Below are positions 1-11,393 of a stretch of 64,000 nt of DNA, piece by piece. Source of the DNA: Apostichopus japonicus (Eukaryota; Echinodermata; Holothuroidea; Aspidochirotida; Stichopodidae); contig NC_092569.1 of the NCBI RefSeq assembly GCF_037975245.1, forward strand, positions 33,191,668 to 33,255,667. Reading direction: 5' to 3'. Under the pieces are notes generated by a model, which saw nothing but the letters and a program-made list of their open reading frames with translations, ran no database searches and was not told the origin of the DNA. Within the stretch, counting starts at the first letter, position 1; each line of letters starts with the position of its first letter. The translations under genes were made by a program, and so were the position numbers.

Positions 1-324
1 ATTATGTTAGTGTTATAGGCCACATGTACCCATAGATACAGCTGTTATGTTAATGTTGTAGGACACAGATATCCATAGATACATCTATTATAATAGTGTT
101 TTAGGCCACATATATTCATAGATACATATGTTATGTTAGTGTTGGAGGCCACAGATATTCATAGATGCATGTATTATGTTAGTGTTGTAGGCCACATGTA
201 TTCATAGATACAGCTGTTATATAAGTGTTGTAGGCCACAGATATTCACCACAGATATTCATACAGCTGTTATGTTAATGCTGTAGGACACAGATATCCAT
301 AGATACATCTATTATAATAGTGTT
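1..324 (+). repeat. ~43-bp minisatellite array, left arm of an inverted pair
   Basis: About seven diverged units of roughly 43 bp, each carrying GTTGTAGGCCACA, ATATTCATAGATACA and a GCTGTTATGTTA-like segment. The same unit recurs in reverse complement at 779-1318, so the two arrays face each other across about 450 bp. The array runs off the left edge of the window. Confidence 0.9.
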
Positions 325-778
325 CGAAGGTGTTAGTCCTTAGAAATGAGAAGGAAACTATCATGTTTAATTGAATTGAATGTCAAACCTTTTTTACAGC
401 AACATACATAGTGGTGAAATACGATGATAGTTCATTAGAAACCAGGCAATCTGGTACGGGTATCAAGTGGGGTAACGATGATGACTTCTTTACAACAGTT
501 AGTGTCTGAAAGACTTTGGCAAAGATAGCTACTTACCATGAAGGCAACCTTTTGCAAAGCTACTTGTTGTATTGTTGATTGTATGTGACTGGATGACGGC
601 TCTCCATATTGGTAAACGAAAGACTAAATGAACAAGAATTGATCGTTATTACATTAACCTCATTTATAGACATAAAACTATTTATCCTGGTATTTAAAGG
701 AATGGGAGAAAATGCAAGCACTGATAGGTAAGACTGGAAAGGAGGCTTGAAAAGACGAGTCATGGAAGCTGAAAGTGC
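325..778. other. Unique-looking spacer between the inverted arrays
   Basis: About 450 bp with no unit of the flanking arrays and no convincing exon. If the arrays are the ends of a foldback element, this is its interior. I see no transposase-like open frame in it. Confidence 0.5.
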
Positions 779-1318
779 TAACACTACTATAACATATGTG
801 TCTATGAATATATGTGGCCTACAACACAAACAAAACAGCTGTACTTTTTAATATATGTGGCCTACAAGACTAACATATAATAAATGTAGGCCCCTATCTA
901 TGAATATAGGTGGCCTACAACATTGACATAACAGTTGTATATATGAATACATGTGGCCTACAACATTAACATAACAGTTGTATTTGTGAATATCTGTGGC
1001 CTCCCAACACTTCGTAATATATGTATGTATGAATATATTTGGCCTCCAACACTTACATAACAGATGCATCTATGGATATCTGTGTCCTACAACATTGACA
1101 TAACAGCTGTATCTATGAATATATGTGGCCTACAACACAAATATAACATATGTATCTATGAATATATGTGGCCTCCAACACTAACATAAAAGATGTATCT
1201 ATGGATATCTGTGTCCTACAACACTAACATAACATATGTATCTATGAATATATGTGGCCTAAAACACTTACATAATAGATGTATCTATGAATACATTTTG
1301 CCTATACAACACTAACAA
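779..1318 (-). repeat. ~43-bp minisatellite array, right arm of an inverted pair
   Basis: About twelve units, reading ATGTGGCCTACAACA, TAACATAACAG and GTATCTATGAATA on the + strand, which is the reverse complement of the unit at 1-324. Units diverge from each other by point changes and small indels. The inner edge (AACACTACTATAACA) mirrors the inner edge of the left array. Confidence 0.9.
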
Positions 1319-2829
1319 TAGAGCTTTCTTATGCCTACATTTTAACATTAATACAAACAACTTGTGACAAGCGTAAAGCAATATTGTGACAATTCGATAA
1401 CTTACCGTACGGTATACTGACATCACCGAAAAAGTGCACATAGCAAATTGAACTTGACGCGGTTTTATTTTCAGGTATGGAATTGCCGTACGGTATAGTG
1501 CGTTTTTACATATAAAAACAGTGGCTATTTTATCTCTTTCGTGGTCTTCCGTTCGCAATTATTTTGCACAATTGCATAAGTTATATCTAAGTCATACTTT
1601 TTTTCGGGAAGGGAAGATATGGTGTGGTGGAATGTCAAGGTAATGTATGTGGTTGGAAAAGTAAAACCAAATGAGCTGATGTCTAGAACATTTCTTTGAG
1701 ATATTTCCTAACGAGGCACGGTGTGGATAATTGGGTGAAACGCTTGTATACTCAAGCGACATACTTTCATGAAAGCAAAATCATGTACTGTTTCGTTTAA
1801 TTAAATATTTCAAAACAAAAGTTATTTCTGAACTTTAAATGCAAGTGTCATGTCATAGTAGCGCCTTCAGCTACATAGTAGTGTTCTCCCCAAAATTCTT
1901 TACAAACGTGCGCTTGCTATAAAAACAAAACTTAAAAGTGGTGTACAGCAAAATCGTAAATTTGTTCTTTTCGCCATTAGCTACGAGGCAAAAGAAAGAA
2001 TGGATACTTTCGTAGTCTTCAAATGAAGAACGTGGAGAGAACGTAGAAGCATGCGCTAAATATTGTTCTCTTAAAAAGGAGAATGAAATGTCACATTTCT
2101 TTTAATCGCTGGTTAAAGTTGATCCACGTATCCGCGAGATAAGTTATGGAGATTTGTAATGAAAATGGAGTTAAGTAATTAAGCAAGTTTGTATCGATAA
2201 CATTTGTTTAATTTCCCATTTGTAATTAGATACTTAAAAATTGTTTAGATAAGTCCGAGTTTTAAGTACACTTTTTTATCGATAGATTAAATGGCTTATC
2301 TTGAATGTGCGTATAGTTAGTTTGGAATAACAAATAATTATTGATAATTACGTTGGGATTTGTAATTTATTACGCTTTGTTTGGCACCTGTTGAATAAAT
2401 GGTTTCAATGGGTTTCAATGGGTCTCAATGTACGTCAATGAAATTGTTTGAGTGCAACTTCTTCCAGTGTTAGTAAGACAATCCGGAACATTAGTATAGA
2501 AAAGTGTACTCACGGTTTTTCTTCTTCATCTGTTCCCTTCCTCCCCTCGGTCCCCTTACTGTCCCTAGATACTTACCACGGACCGGCAAAGTAAGACATC
2601 AGGCGATCACCACGATGGAAAAATAGAATCCGACACAACTTAGATTGGAAATAAAGATATCCTTTGAAAGTATCCAGGGCAAGGGAATTCAAATGGCGCC
2701 GTTTGATTGTTTGTGTTCCATACGGCGTATAGGCAGAGAGCCTCCTTATCCGGGGCAGAGGTTTGCCAAACGCAGTTCATTGATAAAGGCATGTTCCTTT
2801 TTGAATCCAATCACTCCGAGAACGCAAGA
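1319..2829. other. Non-coding stretch, nothing recognised
   Basis: AT-rich sequence with only short, low-quality open frames on either strand. No repeat family, RNA gene or convincing splice-bounded exon was recognised. A small direct repeat of GGTTTCAATG occurs near 2400-2440. Confidence 0.5.
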
Positions 2830-3010
2830 AAATCCCGTATTTAGTTCCAAAAATCCTGAGTTTAGTTCCGAAAATCCTGAATTTAGTTCCGATAGTCCTG
2901 TTTTTAGTTTCCTTAATTTAGTTCCAAAAATCCTGAATTTCGTTCCGAAAATCCTGTATTTAGTTCCGAAATTCCTTAATTTAGTTCCGAAAATTTTGAA
3001 TTTAGTTCCC
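2830..3010 (+). repeat. 21-bp minisatellite (AATCCTGAATTTAGTTCCGAA type)
   Basis: Eight or so tandem units around AATCCTGAATTTAGTTCCGA, some shortened. Because 21 is a multiple of three and the unit lacks stops, both strands show artificial repetitive frames (heptads such as VPKILNL on + and FGTKYRI on -). I regard these as consequences of the repeat and not as proteins. Confidence 0.85.
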
Positions 3011-3795
3011 AAATCCGTATAATATTACGAGTTGGAGTTGTTCGTTTTGACTTATACCAGACTCAACTCCCCAGCAGCTAATTGTTCATGTGGAATAAAC
3101 GCGAGTTTTTCCGGTTAAATTATCTGTCAATGATAAGATATATAACATTGCACTACTGGAAACCGCGATAAGGATCATTTGTCCGTAAATATTATTAGTA
3201 CTAACATAGAGATAACTCGATCAGTACCAAAACTGTGGAGAAGATCATCTATTCTGAATTGTGCAATTGAAGTTACTATTTAAGAAAAGTAACCCAAAAA
3301 CGAGCCTGTGTGACAAACAACTTGTTTCACTCTCAACCCCAGTCCCATCGAAGATATAGTGGTTAAGTTAACGTCTGCTTATAAAGGCTGTATACTGAAA
3401 GCCCATGTACAGTGTACACAGACAGGCCTACGCATGTAGGCCAATACAGTGCATCGATAGATCGGATACACCAGTCTTAATTTAAATAACAATATAGCAT
3501 TTAAATTCCTGCATACTTGATGAATAGCTGATGAACGCACAAGCTGGTACGACATTCGTGATTATCTGAATCAAAGAGGTATACTTACCCTGCCTGCCTT
3601 TTATAACAGTTTGGATGAAAGCATCATGCAACAGACTGAAGGAATACAAAAGTTCCGCCGCCAAGGAAAAGAGGACAAATAAGAAAGAAAGATGATTTAG
3701 CTTTATATTTTATTTACACTAATTAATTGTGAGCGGTAAACGAACTAACATTCTCTTACCATTATGAATATCCCGGCACACTTTATTAATCTCGT
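3011..3795. other. Non-coding stretch, nothing recognised
   Basis: No convincing gene. A minus-strand donor-like site (GTAAGTATACC) near 3590 and a short open frame next to it are not supported by any recognisable protein. Confidence 0.5.
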
Positions 3796-3803
3796 ATCCA
3801 GGG

Positions 3804-4752
3804 CAGGCGCGGCGGAACGGGAAAATTATTGGGGGGGGGGGCTAATGTGTGGAGACTATCTAAGCGGAGCGCCACCATCGGTTGGCGCGGAGCGTACACG
3901 AAAATTTTGGGTTTTTCAAACCTCCAGATGGCCGGAAACGGCACTTCCCGAGTGTTTTATGCTGCGAATACCTAGCCCTCAAATATGGGTCTCAAGCCTG
4001 CAATTTCTCAGATTGCACGTAAAAATCTGTAAAAACATTGAAATTTGTATATTCGATGGTGTTTTAAGAGAGTAGCTATTACTCGTAGTGTACTCGCAAA
4101 GACGTTTTTGAGTGTAGTAAATTACTACTTGCAATTAAATGCAATAATTAAATAAATGTCATAAGAAAAAACCCTCCCGCTGTGACAATCGCGGTGATTG
4201 TAGTTGATGAAAGGAATCCCTCGAAACTTTTCCATATGCAATGCACAAATGAAATGAGCACCCAGTTATCACACTTAAGGGCACTTTAGAAGGATATACC
4301 CTACGAAAGATACATCTCCAGTTAGAAGGAAATGTCCTTGAAGGATATATCCATGGGAAATGTGCTACCATTAGAAGGATATATCCTTCAGGGGATGTTG
4401 GAGAACTGGCTGAAATGAGGCAAGTCATTGGCCTAAGACGAAGTTGTGTTGCACTTACCGGTACTCACACTCACTGCTTCCACTTTTCACGGGGCGTGAA
4501 GACGCGGTTGGGTGACAATGTGGTCTATAGCCAAGGGACGGGCCGAGGGTCCCCCCAGCATTTACTAAAATTATTACACCTGTATAGTATACGTGTGCAT
4601 CGGACAGATCGACAAGTATGCATTGAAAAATGGGCAGATGCACGTTTCGGAGCCTTGGTAAATAATGGGGGGCTTATCATGCATTTGCCCCTCAACTTTT
4701 TCATTGGGTGCTGAGCCCCCCCCCCCCAAGCTCCCCGGTTCCGCCGCCACTG
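3804..4752. mobile_element. Non-autonomous hAT-like DNA transposon (949 bp)
   Basis: The left end CAGGCGCGGCGGAAC and the reverse complement of the right end, CAGTGGCGGCGGAAC, match at 13 of 15 positions, and both ends run into poly-G after about 12 bases. The flanks ATCCAGGG (3796-3803) and ATCCAGTG (4753-4760) are 7/8 identical, the 8-bp target duplication expected of the hAT superfamily. No transposase frame is present, so the copy is non-autonomous. A small palindrome, GAAGGATATATCCTTC, lies inside near 4380. Confidence 0.8.
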
Positions 4753-4755
4753 ATC

Positions 4756-5648
4756 CAGTGACGTAGCTAAGGCCTGATGATTGGGAGGGGGGGTGTAGTG
4801 GCTGAAATTCCAACTGGAGGGGTTTTGAAGCCAGAAAATTCCGACTTCTGCCTTTACCCGCCCCCCCCCCCCCGCGGGTACTCGTCAACGCGGATACGGA
4901 GGGGGAGGGGGTGTCCCCCTCCCCTTTGAGACATTTTTGAACAATTGAGGGTTCTTAGATGCGTTCTGGTGCAATATTTTGCCAGTTTCATCATTATCAT
5001 ATGATATCATATTATCAGCGATTTTGTTTCCGGTTTGAATTATTCTCTTACATGTTCTTTTACATATTATCAGAAAGACAAACATAGTGCTCGTTTACAA
5101 TGTTTCCAGTAGGATGATTCTTGTTTATTGTCCAATGTCTGGATTTTAATTCATTTGACGAACTTAACTGATGGACAATTTTAACTTTCATATTTAGCAG
5201 TGTAATAATTATTTATAGGAAGCGCGTATCACGTACGATTTTAGCTTAGCTTCATAACATGCTGTTCGTGCAACAACTTATGACGCATCATAAAGGATGA
5301 GAACGCACGTTGTTGTCGTCGTCGTTGTGAATACGGTTCGTGACTCTCCATCGAGTGCGGTTAGGTAGGCTATATGTATTTTATTACGCAGTAGCCAACT
5401 GTAGGCTGGTAAGAGGCTATAGGCTAAATTTAGCTAATTGCATCTGCCTAACCAAAAAGCTGAATCAGTAGGCCTGAATGTTATTACGATTATAATCGAG
5501 TTAACGGAGCTGACGAGTATTCAAGATCAAAAGAGCACTGACAAAATACCATGCAAAAAAACCCAACAGGTTTTAACATTTTTTCGAAACTGAAAGGGAG
5601 GAGCAGTTGCTCCCACTGACCCCCCCCCCCCCCCCTGGCTACGCCACT
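4756..5648. mobile_element. Second TIR element abutting the first
   Basis: It starts CAGTGACGTAGCTAAGG and ends with poly-C then TGGCTACGCCACT, whose reverse complement AGTGGCGTAGCCAGG matches the start. I found no clean target duplication, and the 3804-4752 element inserted at this element's left edge. GC-rich runs at 4860-4920 and a GGAGCA/TGCTCC-type small hairpin near 5600 lie inside. There is no transposase frame. Confidence 0.55.
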
Positions 5649-5924
5649 AATATAAACTTACTTGAAGCTAGTGAACAGGGTCAACCCACCCAATAGCAAA
5701 ATTAGTACATATATAAACCAAATTGAAGCTGGCGAACGTTGTACGGTAGATCTATTAGGCATTTATTTAGACTTTTAGAGTATTCAAAATCATACGAAGT
5801 TTTGTATGGTGGAGTATAAGGATCGCAAGATACAATTTCTCAACGTGGCAACGAAAACGTGGTAAATATGACTGATAAAAGGTCAATTTTGACCGAATGT
5901 TTTCAATTTTTCCAGAAAACTCCT
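5649..5924. other. Short non-coding stretch
   Basis: AT-rich, no recognised gene or repeat. Confidence 0.4.
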
Positions 5925-6060
5925 CCTGGACAATTCCCACCCCGTCGACTCCCCACTGGACAATTACCCCCCGGACATTTACCCTCCAGGACAATTCCCC
6001 TGGAACCCCCCCCCCCCCCCCCATGATTATTTTCCCCGGACAATTGGCCCACAGATAATT
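5925..6060 (-). repeat. ~16-bp CCCCGGACAATTCCC array, left arm of an inverted pair
   Basis: Degenerate tandem units around CCCCCGGACAATTACC with a C16-type run at about 6007-6022. The same unit appears in reverse complement at 7240-7445, facing this one across about 1.2 kb. Confidence 0.8.
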
Positions 6061-7239
6061 GTCAATTCGGGAGCAACCAATTGGGACGATTTTATAACGC
6101 TAGTTACCAATAAAAGTGTGTGTGTGTACTATGTTATTTCATATCAGCATAACCAACAGGCCCAACTCACCTGAGAAAAAATAATCGCGAAGTTAAAGCT
6201 ACGAACAACTCTTATCTTTGTGCGAGATTCTCGTGCATTACTGATATATTTATTTATTTCCGGTTTTCTGTGTGTAAACCATGTCTGCCCTGTAGAGAGT
6301 GACTTTCGCTTAATTTTTCAACATAAAGTTGTGAGATATTGGTTTACTTTGGTCTACTTACAAAGATATCTGAATTACCACTTTTGTCCTGTCACTCTGA
6401 CAATGTAATCATTTTGCAATGTAGTAAAACATACGAACACCGCACTGAAAAGCAAAATGGACTGTATTTTAGGAGACAAAGTACCAAAAACACTTTTTTG
6501 TTTCACGTGCATTGTGTATACTATTAGCTACACTGACACAATGATAATATTTTGGCCGTCAATTTAGTAAATTTGTGACAAAATAGATTTGGCGCGTTCG
6601 CGCGTCTTAGCTTCATTGATGCTGTGAGAATTATTTTCTCCTTCCACATGCATGTTACCTAGATAACCTTAACATTTTCTGCGCACTTCGCGCGCACTAT
6701 AGCTGCATTTGTTTCCGGGTAGACTTTTCTTTGACTATTTTTTATTCCTTGCCAGAGGCTATAGGAATCTATGCAGTCACGCATGTGTGTGTGTGTGTCT
6801 GTGTGTCTGCGACGCCGGCTTGTAATCACGATAACTGAATGATGCAAGATCCGATCGGTATCATACTTGGTGGGTAGGTTACCCATAGTGAGTAAATTGT
6901 CCCTATCGTTTTTGGTGGCAATCTCATTAATATTCATAAATGGACGGACTCCGTATATCGGTAACCGAATGGCCGATTTTGTTCTTACTTGTTTCGTGGC
7001 ATTGCTAGGAGGTGGGGTACATGCGTAGGTTGATACCTTATCGTATCTCATTAATATTCATGAGGGGCGGGCCAAATGTAATTTCGTTGAAAAGTTAATG
7101 ACGCAAGGTTTCATTATTCCCATAACAATATGTAAAAAAGAAATCTCCTCTTGCAGTTAGTTCTTGGTAAACCCCCATTCTTACTGGACTAATAGTTTAA
7201 ACCCGCCTAAATCGGCTAGCAATCAATCGTAGACATTTC
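6061..7239. other. Interior between the two inverted 16-bp arrays
   Basis: No gene recognised. It contains a (TG)n run near 6785-6805 and two copies of ATCTCATTAATATTCAT (about 6921 and 7044), both followed by a short GC-richer stretch. If the flanking arrays are element ends, this is the element interior. Confidence 0.5.
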
Positions 7240-7445
7240 CGAGGAGGGGGTTGTCCAGGGTAAATTGTCCGGCGGCATTTGTCATGGTTGGGAATTATCC
7301 GGAGTGGGAATTCTCCGGTGGGCAATTGTCAAGCTTGGGTAATTGTCCGGGTGGGAATTGTCCGAGGGGGAATCGCCCGAGGGGTAATCGTCCGGGGGAA
7401 ATTCGTCCGGGGGGGGGGTGTCCGGGTAACCTAAACGGACAAAGG
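7240..7445 (+). repeat. ~16-bp GGGAATTGTCCGGGG array, right arm of an inverted pair
   Basis: About thirteen degenerate units of roughly 16 bp around GGGAATTGTCCGGGTG. The repeat produces meaningless proline/aspartate-rich frames on the minus strand and glycine-rich ones on the plus strand. Confidence 0.85.
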
Positions 7446-8159
7446 GGAATTTAGACTTGATGAACATTTTCGAAACAACGCGACATCAAATTGTTCATGT
7501 AATATCTGTGCATAGGATATATATTTACAATTAATTCGTACAAAACATCCAATAGCGTGAGGCGACGATATCGTGTTAGTTCTTGTGTACTACCTCCACA
7601 AACCAGTGCGTTTGATCAACAGTTAGATATAGGAAAGGTACACATATAAACTGATAGATTGCGTGGTTGAACCACGGTATAACACATCCATGATTCGAAG
7701 CACTGTGATAATATGGAGAACCATTCTTGTTGAGAGTTATTGCTGACTAATAACATTAATGAACAATATATTGAGCAATTCCGTTTCTTTGCTCTTCCGT
7801 GTTGTTTCAGTTTGTTAGAAGAATGACGAATTGTATATGATAAGAATGGGGAGAGGGTGAAGAGTCTGACTAGGCGTAAAAACCCTTAGTTATGTTATCA
7901 GTATAGGCTAGAATAGGCTTAGTTAAGGAAGATGGTCCTATCCGTCTGGAAACCGGCTCGTCGTGGTTGCGAGGCGTAGAAAGTGCTACAGGTTTAAGGT
8001 GCCGAAAGCGCCAATATCCTCTTGTCGAGAAAGGCCATAGTTTTGTCCAGTGCATGGGCCAAAAGGGCCTATGGTTTCAAGGCCCCAGTACCGTCGGTTG
8101 GCTTACCGGAAGCATGCCCAATCTCACCATCATTAAGTGCCATACGCCGTAAACCACTG
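7446..8159. other. Non-coding stretch, partly GC-richer
   Basis: No recognised gene. The part from about 7930 to 8150 is richer in CpG and GC than its surroundings and ends at the (TA)n tract, but I cannot assign it to a family. Confidence 0.4.
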
Positions 8160-8191
8160 TATTTATATATATGTATATATGTATGTATATG

Positions 8192-8228
<37 letters not shown>

Positions 8229-8248
8229 ATATATATATATATCTTTAT

Positions 8249-8337
<89 letters not shown>
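8160..8337. repeat. (TA)n microsatellite
   Basis: Nearly pure TA dinucleotide for about 170 bp with a few GTA and TCTTTA interruptions. Isoleucine/tyrosine frames over it are artefacts. Confidence 0.97.
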
Positions 8338-8340
<3 letters not shown>

Positions 8341-8394
8341 CCGACCGTTAGGCAACACTTCATGTGAAAAAAATAGCACTTAGGGCACCATTTG

Positions 8395-8427
8395 ACTTAG
8401 GGCGACATATATACTGTCGCCCTAAGT
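8395..8427. repeat. Isolated 13-bp-arm hairpin related to the 30-35 kb satellite
   Basis: ACTTAGGGCGACA and TGTCGCCCTAAGT form perfect 13-bp arms around TATATAC. The arm sequence is the conserved GTCGCCCTAAGTG motif of the satellite at 29.8-35.5 kb. A further partial copy, CACTTAGGGC, lies just upstream. Confidence 0.85.
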
Positions 8428-8730
8428 TCCTCCTTTTAAATTGGAACGATAGAGTTACATTCTGCAAATATTGTTGGAAGCGAGTCAAGGGGGGTTGAAA
8501 AATTTTCGTTTCTATTAAGATTTATAAAGATTAATTAAAAACTAGGTAAATTAGAAAGCATTGAAGATGGGCATTCTGATATGGCTATATGTGCGTGTGT
8601 TAAAAACAGCACTTTCGGCAACATTTTGATTATGGCCTTTAAAATGAAAATCGATATGTATATGTTTATTATAAAATCACCCTTTTAAACATATTACCCA
8701 AAGGAAAAATATATTAGCCTCTTTTAAGCA
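8428..8730. other. Non-coding stretch
   Basis: No gene or repeat family recognised. Confidence 0.4.
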
Positions 8731-8947
8731 ATGAATCGCGAAAATGAAGATATATTGCCAATATTGTATTGCACGGTATCTTATTGCACCGAAGAGAAGC
8801 CGGCCCTCTATAACGTTACGCTCTTCGCGCAGTACAGCTATACGTACGTACGCGAACCTCGATCGTGCCTAGCTAGCCTATCGAGTATATGCCTAGATAC
8901 AGTTCATCCAAATGCAGATGTGCGAGTCACACGGCGCGGGAAGAACG
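8731..8947 (+). CDS. Possible first coding exon, unknown product
   Basis: An open frame from ATG at 8731 runs 72 codons and reaches a strong consensus donor, AACG|GTAAGT, at 8948. The stretch 8800-8930 is noticeably richer in CpG (GTACGTACGCGAACC, for example) than the surrounding DNA, as some 5' exons are. The encoded peptide resembles nothing I recognise, and its phase-1 end does not join to an identified downstream exon. It may be chance. Confidence 0.2.
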
Positions 8948-10801
8948 GTAAGTTAACTATTTGTGTAGTTCATTTAATGGCATAAGCGGCCGTATTATAT
9001 TTTCGAAGCACACTCTCCTTGGCTATTATTTATGGCTTTCTCCTAATTACGCCAGCTGGTTAGGTCTATAGGCTGTGCATAACGTTAGGCCTAACTTAGT
9101 TAAAACGTAACTATGCCTATCATAAGCCTAATTGATATTATCGTGTATTACTATTAGCCTAGTACTTGGTAGTACTAGGGCAATTCCAAACGTTTCGCGT
9201 CAGGGCTTCAGAAACTTAGAAGAGAGTTGTGTTTGGAGTATGGATAGGTTTTTTCACAATTTTGTTTTCCTTTTTGCTGAGCACTCATATGAATATATAT
9301 TTGAGCTAGGTTGAGCTTCATTGATAAACAATGATTCATTATTTGACCGATTTTGGACTAGCCTAATTATAAAGTCCTAGTGCCTACTGCATTTTGTATG
9401 GAAAAAAAGGTCATTAATTGCAACAAAACATTTATCTTGGGATTTCTCTGAAAGCACTAATTCAAATCACCTGTTAACAATACCACCAATACTATTGGCC
9501 TATGTGGCAAATACCACCTGTAAGCTTGGAAAAATATGGCATTATCGCTGCCCGCGGGGGAAATTTATTATAATGCTCCAAGAAGTCCCACTCAAAAAAA
9601 ATGATCAAAGAGTTCCATTGACAACACAAATCATTTTTTTCTGTAATACAAAAGTTCAATAAAGTCCTTTGTAAAATTTTTTCAAGATACTGATTACACA
9701 CAATTCATTAAATCATACCCATAGCAACCATTGTAAGCATATCAATTCCTCAGCGCCATTCCCTGTGCGGCACCCGAACTGAGTTCGACCGCCACAGTTT
9801 TAGGCCTATGACTTAACCATATAGACCATTTTCCTACAGCCATATATGTGAAAAGTTTATACCGAAAAAACTTAGTTCAAACTGCACTAAACAGAGAAAT
9901 GTGTTGTCTCTCAAGTTCTGTTCTTTTCTTAACAATACAGTTTAAAATTCCACCGGACTTGGGTGATTTACGATGCAAGGTTAATAAATATCAAACTCAA
10001 AACCCTCATTGATAACACACAGTAAATACTGAAGAAAATCACCATTTGATAGCCGTACTTTGCGTAACCTTCTTCTTGAATATTCATTGACAAATTTAGT
10101 TCAAACGGTTTTGGGAAGTATTTTTTCTTTATATATAATAACTTTAAATTGATGTTAAATTCATTTTCATTGGTCACTATCTTCAATCGGACCAAGTACA
10201 ATCCAATCGAATATCTTCTTAGAAAAATACAAGTTACGCTTTCTTCGGTGGGCACGCCGTTACGTAATATGTGTATCCTGTACTCTGCAATAGGGTACAG
10301 CCACACAATGCACAGTGTTCACCTACAACGCCACAGCCGAGATTCGCTTTCAAAACGTCATATTATATCGAACTTAATATTATTTCAAAGAAAATGACCG
10401 TAGAATATGCATCATTAAATGTTGAAGCAAGTAATTACCAATTAACTTATCTAATGCAATCCTAATTATAGAAACACTGTTTAAGACCCCCTCTGATGAA
10501 TGGAATAGTTCAACCAACTTGTCCGCACAGAGCCACAGGATTTTCGGTCCAGGTGATGAGTCATACGCGTCGGTCAGTAAGAGGGCTATTTTGAAGGATG
10601 TTTAGTGTGCATTTTAGAAAGAAAGGAATTGATATGTCTGATTGATTCTGCTAACTTTCCAGAAATAATAAATCCCAAGAAAAACAATCCCAAAATTGTA
10701 AAAGCTTGGACGGACACATGATGTGCATCTCAACAGTGACTGGTTCAATATACCCTAATGTTGAACAGAAAGAACATTTTCAAATTTATCACTGATGAAT
10801 G
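8948..10801. other. Non-coding stretch, nothing recognised
   Basis: Only short AT-driven open frames on both strands; none shows a recognisable domain. Confidence 0.5.
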
Positions 10802-11393
10802 ATGTTGCGAGCAGTCGGGATTACTGCACGCTTCAGTTCTATTTAACCTTTTCATTTATCATATTTTAGCATTTAATTTCCGGTCACGCTCAGGAAACAA
10901 TTACGACATTCCTTCACGGTCGATTTGTTTACTGTAAGAACTATTAACCGTTTTTTCTCAGGAAAGCTTGATAGTCTGAAGTTATTATAGCGTGTGATTT
11001 TAGTATACTGCCAAAGAAGTAAGTTGTTGTTTTTGTATTGATATTTTATGTAGAAGTAACGGGAAATTCAGTATGTTTAGTTTGGTTTAATTGCACGTCT
11101 TTTTCGATCTAATGTAGTGCAGGGTTCACTTGCGCGAATTCAAATTATTCTGTTTATGTATGTATATGTATATGCATTGATTAGATGCATTGATTATGGG
11201 TTGTTTTTTTTTCTTTTTGTAATTCAAGCATATCTGTTTAGAAACAAAGTTTAAAGGCTATCATTAATTAGTTTTCTCTTATATTGTTTGATCCCAGATT
11301 GAATGAAACTCATTGACGTAAATAAAAGATCAGATCATACAGTTTTAGGCAGTTGCTAAAACTCTGGGTATTCTCTAGTCTTCGCTGGTCCAA
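10802..11393 (+). repeat. Dispersed repeat, copy 1 (~590 bp)
   Basis: Closely matches 57109-57681 in the same orientation, from GTTGCGAGCAGTC to TCTCTAGTCTTCGC(T/C)GGTCCAA. Differences are substitutions and small indels. The flanks of the two copies differ, so these are probably the element's limits. No coding potential or obvious TIR was seen. Confidence 0.85.

Noticed and set aside
2645..3022. 125-codon + strand frame and 88-codon - strand frame over 2.6-3.0 kb with heptad repeats
   Set aside because: Both are produced by a stop-free 21-bp minisatellite and show no non-repeat domain.
3650..3663. GTTCCGCCGCCA, resembling the end of the hAT-like element
   Set aside because: Only 12 bases match, without partner end or target duplication; probably chance or a lost fragment.
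8022..8367. Long Ile/Tyr frames on both strands
   Set aside because: They are translations of the (TA)n tract; the same holds at 35.7, 39.1 and 39.6 kb.
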